Source: an uncultured Ruminococcus sp.
GTDB taxonomy: Bacteria; Bacillota; Clostridia; Oscillospirales; Acutalibacteraceae
NCBI GenBank assembly: GCA_902773165.1
Contig: CACYDO010000336.1
Location: 1 to 8,318 of the forward strand
Reading direction: 5' to 3'
Length of the DNA: 8,318 nt
Below, piece after piece: positions 1 through 5,823 of the stretch (positions are counted from its first letter, which is position 1; every line of letters begins with the position of its first letter). The notes under the pieces are model-generated. The model searched no databases. It saw only the letters and a program-made list of their open reading frames with translations, and was not told the DNA's origin. The translations under genes were made by a program, and so were the position numbers.

Positions 1-318
1 ATACAGAGTCTCTATAAAATACTCCGATACAACGTCGTCACTGTCGATAAACGAAATAAACTCTCCACGGCAGCAGTCCAGCCCTCGGTTTCTGGCGTCG
101 GAAAGCCCACCGTTATCTTTATGTATAACATTAATGCGTTCATCCTTTTTCGCATACTCATCACAGATTTTACCGCAGCTATCGGGCGAACCATCGTCGA
201 TCAGCAGTATTTCGAGGTTGTGATATGACTGAGAAACAATGCTGTCGATACAGCTTCTCAAGTATTTTTCCACCTTATAAACAGGTACGATTACGCTGAT
301 TAATGGTTCACTGTACAC
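1..318 (-). CDS. Family-2 (GT-A) glycosyltransferase, N-terminal 106 codons, cut by the window edge
   Basis: A cytoplasmic or membrane-associated enzyme expected to add a sugar from a nucleotide-sugar donor to the lipid-linked repeat unit. The visible 106 residues are a textbook GT2 N-terminus: ISVIVPVYKVEKYL opens the Rossmann-like fold (residues 7-20), LLIDDGSPDS carries the nucleotide-binding Asp pair (38-47), DNGGLSDARNRG follows (68-79), and FIDSDD holds the metal-binding DxD motif (90-95). The C-terminal acceptor region lies beyond position 1, so acceptor and sugar cannot be guessed. The start is GTG at 318-316: an in-frame TAG sits at 327-325, leaving only two codons between, there is no ATG nearby, and a GAGGG Shine-Dalgarno site lies at 332-328, 9 nt upstream. 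It is separated from the flippase by 278 bp, unlike the close spacing of the other genes, so it may have its own promoter. Family call is firm; specificity is unknown. Confidence 0.93.
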   Translation of the reverse strand, partial: MYSEPLISVIVPVYKVEKYLRSCIDSIVSQSYHNLEILLIDDGSPDSCGKICDEYAKKDERINVIHKDNGGLSDARNRGLDCCRGEFISFIDSDDVVSEYFIETLY

Positions 319-596
319 TAATACCTACCCTCACTTCATCTGACCGGTAGAATCACAAGAGTGACCCCCGTCGCTATACCAATCCAAAGCAAATTATTAT
401 TGCTAAGGAAGCACGATAGTCGGAGAACGATCTTTGTTACTATTTGGAATTATAGCTATTACACACTATGCGCTCCGAGGAACGCTTTATGATTCCTACT
501 TTTGTTTTTTTCGCCATTATAATTCCCATCTCCCAAAGAAATCCACTTATTTTTCAACACTAAAGAACTGTACCAACAATTTCTTACAGCTTTTTA
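319..596. other. 278-bp gap between flippase and GT2 genes, no convincing intact gene
   Basis: No intact gene is convincing here. On the minus strand there is a 25-codon open frame at 517-440 beginning MAKKTKVGIIKRSS, with a possible GGGA ribosome site before its ATG, and a 37-codon open frame without a good start at 449-339 (listed separately). Two TATAAT hexamers occur on the minus strand (521-516 and 454-449), but neither has a recognisable -35 box at 16-18 bp, so I do not call a promoter. A weak 5-bp inverted repeat (CTGTA/TACAG) lies just after the flippase stop without a U-run on the coding strand, so no intrinsic terminator is visible. A plus-strand open frame from 434 to 670 runs into the flippase coding region and looks like chance. 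Confidence 0.5.
336..449 (-). pseudogene. Possible 3' remnant of a lost membrane-protein gene
   Basis: A 37-codon open frame without a credible start codon, bounded upstream by TAA at 452-450 and ending at TGA (338-336). Its second half is strongly hydrophobic (LLWIGIATGVTLVILPVR at the C-terminus, residues 20-37) and would make one membrane helix ending in an Arg. The stop is 17 nt before the GT2 GTG, which is a typical operon spacing. This suggests, but does not prove, that a membrane-protein gene once stood between the flippase and GT2 and has decayed. Neighbouring short frames (for example IAIIPNSNKDRSPTIVLP in another minus frame, and the 25-codon frame at 517-440) would fit a frameshifted remnant. 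Chance is a fair alternative in a short AT-rich gap. I recognise no family. Confidence 0.2.
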
Positions 597-2081
597 TTAC
601 TCCGACTGCTCCGTTTTTTCTACATCCTTCTTTTTACGCAAAAGAGATTTCGGCAATAATGTACTCATAAGAAAAGAAAACTGATCCTTCTCAAATACTA
701 TCAGATATAGGAAAGCGAGCAGACAATATGCCGTACCGCCGATGATTACCAGAATAAAGAGATTTATCCAGGATACCTTCAGAAGCGGCTTTATTAACCA
801 TAGGATCAGATACATAGCAATACCTGTTACAAGAAACGGAACGATGCTTTTGAACGCCTTTGCTATTGAGATATATTTTCTTACGATTATAACCTCAAAC
901 ACCGTTGCTACGGACTCTCCCGCGATCGTACCCACTATTGCACCAACCACTCCGAAGATCGGGATCAATATCAGGCTAAGAACAAGGTTTACAATCGTCG
1001 AGATCAACAGAGAAATCACATATTCTTTATCTCTGTGATAAGGAAGCAAGAACTGCGCGCGCAGAGTGTTGTTGAATGTCAAAAGAAAAATAAGCGGTGT
1101 CAAGAAGGCAAGATATCTTGCACAGACAATGAAAGCGCTGTTATAGTACAGGGGAATAAAGATGTCGGACACAGAAGCCATTCCGAAAATAAAAGCAAAC
1201 GACAAAAACGACAGAAGAATAAGCGTGGACTCAAATTTCTCCCTTGCCTTTTTGATCTCGTTGTGCGTTATCAGATACGTCATGGTAGGAAGCATAACGG
1301 TACTTATGCTGTTGATTATATGAACAGGTACCTTGACAAGCTTCTCGGAGTATTCGTAAAAACCGACGTTCGTTTCATTTGTCAGAACACCTAAGAGAAC
1401 CTTGTCTATCGTCTGATATACATTTAAAGCGATAATCGAAACGCTCAGCACTAAAAGAGGCTTCATAGTATGCAGGATCTCTTTTCTTGAAGGGAGCTTA
1501 AACTTGTACGTTTTGCAGATATAGGGCAAAACTACCACATTGCCCATAAGGTATGATAATGACATTATTATTGAATAAAGTATCAGATGATGCTCATTCT
1601 TTACAAATATAAATATGAGAACAAGCTCTAATACCTTCACAAATACATTTCGCATTATCAGGCTTTTGAATTTATTTACACCGAAATAGACCCAGGTGAA
1701 ATCAAGAAATGTAGAAAATACAAACAGTATCTGAGTCCAGAAAACAGTTTGGTTTGAAGGGCAGAAAAACAATACAAAGACCGCGTAGGCAATAACACTG
1801 AGAATACTGAAAATGCCGTGTGTAAAAAAAATAGTCCAGAGCTTTCCAGCCAGCTTTTCATCATCACCCTGACATGAAGCTATCTCACGCGTTCCGTATT
1901 CTACCACGCCAAGCCGCCCTACTATAAAAAACATATATGCGATCGTATATGCGTAAGTGTAGACACCGATGGCGTCTGCACCAAGAGTATTAGTTAAATA
2001 CGGCGAAATAATAAGCGGAATAACAAGTATGATAACCTGATATGCCATTTGGTATCCTATATTCTTCTTGACACTGCTCAC
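597..2081 (-). CDS. Wzx-type polysaccharide flippase (MOP/PST family)
   Basis: A 494-residue integral membrane protein expected to flip undecaprenyl-diphosphate-linked repeat units across the cytoplasmic membrane. Length and pattern match the PST branch of the MOP superfamily. The N-terminus (GYQMAYQVIILVIPLIISPY, 9-28) leads into an LGADAIGVYTYAYTI segment (33-47) and a GVVEYGTREIA loop (58-68), both typical of Gram-positive Wzx proteins. DKVLLGVLTNETNVGFYEYS (226-245) is the conserved central segment, and RAQFLLPYHRDKEY (341-354) the conserved loop in the C-terminal half. About 12-14 hydrophobic segments can be counted, and the tail is charged (RKKKDVEKTEQSE). The start is GTG at 2081-2079, with AAGGA at 2095-2091, 9 nt upstream. 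The nearby ATG at 2089-2087 meets a stop two codons later, and Met12 lies inside the first helix. It follows the phosphotransferase gene by 20 nt and so is cotranscribed. The exported substrate cannot be inferred. Confidence 0.93.
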   Translation of the reverse strand: MSSVKKNIGYQMAYQVIILVIPLIISPYLTNTLGADAIGVYTYAYTIAYMFFIVGRLGVVEYGTREIASCQGDDEKLAGKLWTIFFTHGIFSILSVIAYAVFVLFFCPSNQTVFWTQILFVFSTFLDFTWVYFGVNKFKSLIMRNVFVKVLELVLIFIFVKNEHHLILYSIIMSLSYLMGNVVVLPYICKTYKFKLPSRKEILHTMKPLLVLSVSIIALNVYQTIDKVLLGVLTNETNVGFYEYSEKLVKVPVHIINSISTVMLPTMTYLITHNEIKKAREKFESTLILLSFLSFAFIFGMASVSDIFIPLYYNSAFIVCARYLAFLTPLIFLLTFNNTLRAQFLLPYHRDKEYVISLLISTIVNLVLSLILIPIFGVVGAIVGTIAGESVATVFEVIIVRKYISIAKAFKSIVPFLVTGIAMYLILWLIKPLLKVSWINLFILVIIGGTAYCLLAFLYLIVFEKDQFSFLMSTLLPKSLLRKKKDVEKTEQSE

Positions 2082-2101
2082 TAAATCATTTCCTTTTTGA
2101 A

Positions 2102-3286
2102 TTAGTCGGTTAAACCTATCATCTTAACCAAATTGCTGCATGCGTTTGTCTTCATTTGATTAAACAGATCGTTCATTCTTTTCCTTTCGTCACGATAGTC
2201 GTCCTTTCCCTGCCTGATCTGACCGAGGAATGAAAGCAGAGAATCCAGCTCATACGCATGTGTACCCGGCATAAGCAAGGTGGGGTCGTCAACTATAAAG
2301 CCTCTGCCCTTCTTGTAGCTTTCAATATCGTCAAGCGTGAAGCAGATCGGCTTGTCCAGCAGCAGATAATCGAAATATATCGACGAATAGTCGGTTATCA
2401 GCGCGTCAAAATCCTTTATAAATTCGTATAGATATATCTGCTTCTCATTCAGATCTTCATTCGTTATTACGACAATGTTTTTCATATTGTCCATATTGAC
2501 CGTCATAGCACGATGTGACTTGATGACGATCATAATGCTGTTTTCTTCGCAAAAATCATTGAGTGCTTTCAGCAAATCATTATTAACAGCGATCGGAAGA
2601 CCGGTATCACTGTTGAAATCCTTGGAATCATTGAATCTCCCGTTTGTCGATACTCTGAATGTGGGCATCCAGAGAACGGCTTTCTGATAATCCGAAATAC
2701 GGGGAATGACCTTGTCCAAAGTATATGTATTCTTTTGAAAGAAGTCACATCTGCATTGTCCGCTAAGCAAAACTTTTGATTCGTCAACGCCAAAGGCTTT
2801 TGCCATTAACGGCTTAAAATATTCTGATGTTGCCGTAACGTAAGTAAACGAATTGAGCACCTCGTCCTGATAATCCTTATCATTACAAAGCTTTCCGATC
2901 CGCTTCAGCGGCATACCATGCCATAAATTTATAACCATCTGATTCTTGCTCGGCTTTATCCTCATATCTCCGAAGCAGAAAAACACATATTTCGCCCGCA
3001 GGTATTTTAAAACGCCGCCTAAAGCGCCGACATTCCTCCAGCCGTTTACAGTTTTGCTCTTGTTTGCCGGCAGCGAAAGGAATATCTTATGCGTTCCGGC
3101 AATTCCGTTATCGGCAAAATATACCAGCAGAGCTTCAGAATTGTCGATCAGAGTTTTATTAGTTCCATCGTAAAAAAGTATCGTGTTTTTATCCTTGGGA
3201 ATGATCTTATTTATCAAAGAAACAAACCCCATCAAGAATATAATAATTTTTCGGAATGTACTGTTTCTTATTATTCTTTTAAACAT
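2102..3286 (-). CDS. CDP-glycerol (or CDP-polyol) phosphotransferase, TagB/TagF family
   Basis: A 394-residue protein of the CDP-glycerol glycerophosphotransferase family, which moves glycerol-phosphate or a related polyol phosphate from a CDP donor onto a wall teichoic acid or capsule acceptor at the inner membrane face. Diagnostic motifs in order are NLWHGMPLKRIG (120-131, with the family's catalytic-region His), VLWMPTFR (204-211), IVIKSHRA (253-260), DALITDYSSIYFDYLLLDKP (293-312, phosphate and CDP binding), and CFTLDDIESYKKGRGF (315-330). Length is close to TagB-type primases and much shorter than long TagF polymerases, so transfer of single units is more likely than chain building (inference). 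A hydrophobic N-terminal stretch (about 12-28) could anchor it to the membrane. The ATG at 3286 has GGAGG at 3297-3293, 6 nt upstream, and overlaps the preceding membrane-protein gene by 16 nt, suggesting coupled translation. No CDP-glycerol or CDP-ribitol synthesis gene is in the window, so the donor is unproven. Confidence 0.92.
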   Translation of the reverse strand: MFKRIIRNSTFRKIIIFLMGFVSLINKIIPKDKNTILFYDGTNKTLIDNSEALLVYFADNGIAGTHKIFLSLPANKSKTVNGWRNVGALGGVLKYLRAKYVFFCFGDMRIKPSKNQMVINLWHGMPLKRIGKLCNDKDYQDEVLNSFTYVTATSEYFKPLMAKAFGVDESKVLLSGQCRCDFFQKNTYTLDKVIPRISDYQKAVLWMPTFRVSTNGRFNDSKDFNSDTGLPIAVNNDLLKALNDFCEENSIMIVIKSHRAMTVNMDNMKNIVVITNEDLNEKQIYLYEFIKDFDALITDYSSIYFDYLLLDKPICFTLDDIESYKKGRGFIVDDPTLLMPGTHAYELDSLLSFLGQIRQGKDDYRDERKRMNDLFNQMKTNACSNLVKMIGLTD

Positions 3287-4440
3287 CGGCTGCCTCCGAC
3301 TTGTTTTTTTTCTTTAATGCTGAAGCTTGGAATCATATTTGAAAAAAACATTATTACAGGGAATAATGTTGCCTCATGTCTGACCCACGATCCGAAATCA
3401 GGTTCAAATGTAGCCGAACCTACAAGGAATCCCGTAAATATGCACAGTGACAAAAGCAGCTTTTGATTCTTTGTATCCTTGATTGAAATCAAGGATTTGA
3501 AATAAAAATACGTTATCATAAACTGGAAAACGATGTAGGGTATGTATTTCCATCCGAGCCTTGCCAATTCAACAGGAAACAGCATTCTCACAATAAGAAT
3601 CAGTATATCAAGGACGTAAAAAACAGGATTGGTCGCACTCTGCCTGAACAAAACATTGATCTGTGAGGTTGAGCCTAATCTGTTCTCCTTCGTTCTGATC
3701 CTCATAAGATAAGCGTAATCTTCTGCGCTGACATAGCGCAGAACGTAAACAAGCAGTAATATTGAAAGCGACAATGAAATGATAATAATTAACGTCATGC
3801 GACGCTTACTTCTGATCTCTCCGACCTTGCCCCACTTCAGCAATCCATAGATAACAATACTGAAATACATTATAAACATAAAGTAGATTCTGAAGGTTAA
3901 GGCACATAGTAAAAGGACACTCATACAAAGAATGAATTTAATCGTATCCGGTATTCTTTCGGAGATCAAAATACAGAATATCACTAAAAAGAAAAGCATC
4001 TGTATCGGCTCTTTTGCCAGCGTAAAATCAAAAAGGTTAAGGACTATAACAAAGACCATTAAAAACACCGCTTGAAAAAGCGGAACCTTTCTCTCGAACC
4101 TTCTGAAAACAAACAGTATCAAAATATTATAGATCACGGTCACAGCGATCTCAAACACATAGAACGATTCCGTTTGTAAAAAAACATTCAGCAGCTTGTA
4201 GAATATGATAGTGTTATCCTTTGCATTTCCATATACGTTTTCTTCTATTCCTCCGATGGCAAAAGTCAGATTGTCGTTCAGAATTCTTGGTAAAAGCTCC
4301 CATCCGATACTTGTATCCACAAGAAGAGTTTTCATTAATGTGAATCTTACAAATTTCCCCATCAACATTAATATCGGGAATAAAAGTATTATCTGTTCTT
4401 TATTGATATTATATTTTTTTAAGGAGTTGCTTGGTGACAT
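3271..4440 (-). CDS. Polytopic membrane protein, candidate Wzy repeat-unit polymerase
   Basis: A 389-residue protein with about ten hydrophobic segments (near residues 15-36, 93-112, 120-140, 147-160, 166-200, 215-236, 275-291, 300-316, 327-344 and 357-371). The segment at 166-200 is long enough for two helices. There is no cleavable signal peptide. Polarity and length resemble Wzy/EpsG-type polymerases, which are too divergent to assign by eye. Features that may matter are LAKEPIQML (141-149), a cytoplasmic basic patch RSKRRM (210-215), a long polar loop between 237 and 270, and a loop ATFEPDFGSWVRHEATLF (343-360) between the last two helices, with Arg and His residues of the kind polymerases use. 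Wzy is assigned mainly because the cluster has a flippase and no other polymerase candidate is visible. An O-acetyltransferase or another membrane transferase is possible. The ATG at 4440 has AGAGG at 4452-4448, 7 nt upstream. It is the first gene after the palindromic element and overlaps the phosphotransferase gene by 16 nt. Confidence 0.8.
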   Translation of the reverse strand: MSPSNSLKKYNINKEQIILLFPILMLMGKFVRFTLMKTLLVDTSIGWELLPRILNDNLTFAIGGIEENVYGNAKDNTIIFYKLLNVFLQTESFYVFEIAVTVIYNILILFVFRRFERKVPLFQAVFLMVFVIVLNLFDFTLAKEPIQMLFFLVIFCILISERIPDTIKFILCMSVLLLCALTFRIYFMFIMYFSIVIYGLLKWGKVGEIRSKRRMTLIIIISLSLSILLLVYVLRYVSAEDYAYLMRIRTKENRLGSTSQINVLFRQSATNPVFYVLDILILIVRMLFPVELARLGWKYIPYIVFQFMITYFYFKSLISIKDTKNQKLLLSLCIFTGFLVGSATFEPDFGSWVRHEATLFPVIMFFSNMIPSFSIKEKKQVGGSRCLKE

Positions 4441-4470
4441 CTGATTACCTCTTCCGGTCTGAATGATTTA

Positions 4471-4551
4471 GGCAACACCGCACAAATACCGCCTTACGGC
4501 TTAGCACCAAATCTGCTTGCATATTTGGCACTATATCTGTGCGGTATTGCC
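4471..4551 (-). repeat. Palindromic element predicted to form a three-way-junction RNA
   Basis: An 81-bp element with 18-bp terminal inverted arms (4471-4488 and 4534-4551, 16 of 18 Watson-Crick pairs). Written as minus-strand RNA, all 18 pair because the two exceptions become G-U wobbles (P1). Inside lies a 10-bp hairpin P2 (4532-4523 with 4512-4503, again with two G-U pairs) closed by a 10-nt loop (4522-4513), then P3, GCC-GUAA-GGC (4500-4491), with a GNRA-type tetraloop. On the plus strand the four wobbles would be C-A mismatches, so the fold belongs to the same strand as the genes. It starts directly after the TAA stop of the iron-sulfur protein gene and ends 30 nt before the next ATG. 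There is no U-run after it, so it is not an ordinary intrinsic terminator. It could be a dispersed MITE-like repeat, an mRNA processing or stability element, or a structured RNA. Copy number cannot be seen here. Confidence 0.8.
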
Positions 4552-5766
4552 TTAACTTCCTTTAACCTTTTTATAAATACGCTTCACCCGATCATGCATT
4601 CCGGTCTTCACTAAAATGAGCCTTGCAATCCTTTTGATCTTTACAGAATATGAATCGGGGAAATATTCGATCAGCGTCTGCGATCCGGAAGGACTTTCAC
4701 TGAAATCCTTCATAAAAGCCTCGCGCCGAAAGTTATACGGTACAGACTTAAACATGGCGCTTTGCGGAACCAAAATATCCTCCGGACGGCATTCATATCG
4801 TCTCACAGAATTTATTTCGCCGAAGATTCTTCTGCCTTTGTCGGTATGGATCAGCATATTTGTAGTTCCTTTGTCATCATCCATATCGCTGTTGATATCA
4901 TGGATCTGAAAGCAGTCCCATATTGTAAAATCGCTGACTCTGTATCTTTTTTTAAACAAACAGTTGTAACAGGACGGTCTGTCGCAGATATTGGAGAAAA
5001 ATGCTCTGAGCATAGGATCAGATTCAACGCCCCTTGCATACACAACACGCCCTTCATTATCCCTGACAGTCATATTGGAGTATTTATATCCATGGTGCTT
5101 ATCCCTGAACAGAATCGCCGAGATATTATCACCGTATTTTTTCTTTTGCATTTTCATATAGCTTTCAAAGACAGTGGGGGAGCCGACAGCGCGACAAACG
5201 ACATCAACTGTCACAAGCGTCTCGTAATCTCTGCCGAGATACGATTTGAGTCCTTCGACCTGACAGGGAGTTCCGCTGAAGCATACCCATCTGCCCTGCT
5301 TCAGATCCTCCTTGACCTTGGAAAACGCGTCGCCGAGAAAGCTTTGCACATATTTGCTGTTTCTGAATCTGCGAAGTTCAACGGCGTCACACACTCTGAA
5401 ATGGCATACCCGCAGATCATCATCATACGCAGCGCCGTAAACAACGCCGTTTTTTTCAAGAATATATCGGGCGATAGCTGTGAAAGCGCCGCCCGACGTA
5501 CTTTCACGCCGCTGAGTCTCGTCAAGAAGCTGGACTACAAAAGCTTTCTGCTCAAATTCAGCTTCTTTTACAGGATTCTTGATCCGACAGACTCTTTCGC
5601 ACTGACCGCAGCCAACGCATTCTTTTTCATTCACAACAGGGTACAAAAAGCCCTCACTGTCTCTTTGCATCGTAATACAATGCTTTGGGCATATTGCAGA
5701 GCATGCCGTGCATCCGCAGCAGTTTTGTTTTTCTTCAAAAGAACCATTCAGCAGGTTTTTTATCAT
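4552..5766 (-). CDS. Iron-sulfur protein with coenzyme F420 hydrogenase beta-subunit-like (FrhB/FpoF) domain
   Basis: A 404-residue cytoplasmic redox protein. Residues 16-26 give CxxCxxCxxxCP and residues 50-60 give CxxCxxCxxxC (the last Cys is followed by Arg, not Pro), so two [4Fe-4S] clusters are expected. The rest matches the FrhB family N- and C-terminal domains: RESTSGGAFTAI (87-98), VYGAAYDDDL (109-118), CFSGTPCQVEGLKSYL (162-177), DVVCRAVGSP (188-197, where I recall CHGVPSP as usual), CDRPSCYNC (261-269), RVSDFTIWD (276-284) and DDKGTTNMLI (297-306). Proteins like this sit beside pyruvyl transferase family genes in many polysaccharide loci, but their reaction is not established to my knowledge. 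The usual F420 cofactor is unlikely in Clostridia, so a flavin is more plausible (inference). An ATG at 5784 also opens the frame, but AAGGAG at 5781-5776 lies inside that extension, 9 nt before the ATG at 5766, which I therefore prefer. Confidence 0.9.
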   Translation of the reverse strand: MIKNLLNGSFEEKQNCCGCTACSAICPKHCITMQRDSEGFLYPVVNEKECVGCGQCERVCRIKNPVKEAEFEQKAFVVQLLDETQRRESTSGGAFTAIARYILEKNGVVYGAAYDDDLRVCHFRVCDAVELRRFRNSKYVQSFLGDAFSKVKEDLKQGRWVCFSGTPCQVEGLKSYLGRDYETLVTVDVVCRAVGSPTVFESYMKMQKKKYGDNISAILFRDKHHGYKYSNMTVRDNEGRVVYARGVESDPMLRAFFSNICDRPSCYNCLFKKRYRVSDFTIWDCFQIHDINSDMDDDKGTTNMLIHTDKGRRIFGEINSVRRYECRPEDILVPQSAMFKSVPYNFRREAFMKDFSESPSGSQTLIEYFPDSYSVKIKRIARLILVKTGMHDRVKRIYKKVKGS

Positions 5767-5775
5767 ATTTAACTT

Positions 5776-5781
5776 CTCCTT
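5776..5781 (-). promoter_or_regulatory. Shine-Dalgarno site deciding the start of the iron-sulfur protein gene
   Basis: AAGGAG on the minus strand, 9 nt before the ATG at 5766-5764. It lies inside the six-codon extension that would result from using the upstream ATG at 5784, and that upstream ATG has no purine-rich site of its own. This supports the shorter, 404-residue product. Confidence 0.75.
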
Positions 5782-5823
5782 CATATTTCACACAGCAGAA
5801 ATACGAATAACCGTTTGTCACAT

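Noticed and set aside
12..194. Separate 60-codon minus-strand gene at the left edge
   Set aside because: It is a different frame over the GT2 gene, whose own frame carries all the conserved motifs.
449..521. Two minus-strand TATAAT hexamers as promoters for the GT2 gene
   Set aside because: No -35-like hexamer at 16-18 bp for either; such hexamers are common by chance in AT-rich gaps.
434..670. A 78-codon plus-strand open frame spanning the intergenic gap
   Set aside because: It runs into the flippase coding region in the opposite sense, no ribosome site was found, and it has a low-complexity Phe/Ser/Thr-rich translation without family features.
1035..1394. A 119-codon plus-strand open frame inside the flippase gene
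   Set aside because: Lys/Arg/Gln-rich translation typical of the complement of hydrophobic membrane-protein codons; no independent support.
3089..3466. A 125-codon plus-strand open frame across the polymerase/phosphotransferase junction
   Set aside because: Fully opposite two supported genes and without recognisable motifs.
4471..4551. Intrinsic transcription terminator
   Set aside because: The stem is strong, but no U-run follows it on the minus strand and the structure branches into three stems.
4471..4551. CRISPR array or tandem repeat
   Set aside because: It is a single palindromic unit with no regularly spaced repeats; nothing resembling a second copy was noticed in the window.
4762..5772. 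A 336-codon plus-strand open frame antisense to the iron-sulfur protein gene
   Set aside because: It lies almost entirely opposite a gene with clear family motifs, shows no recognisable domain, and has a composition expected from a shadow frame; its length comes from codon bias on the other strand.
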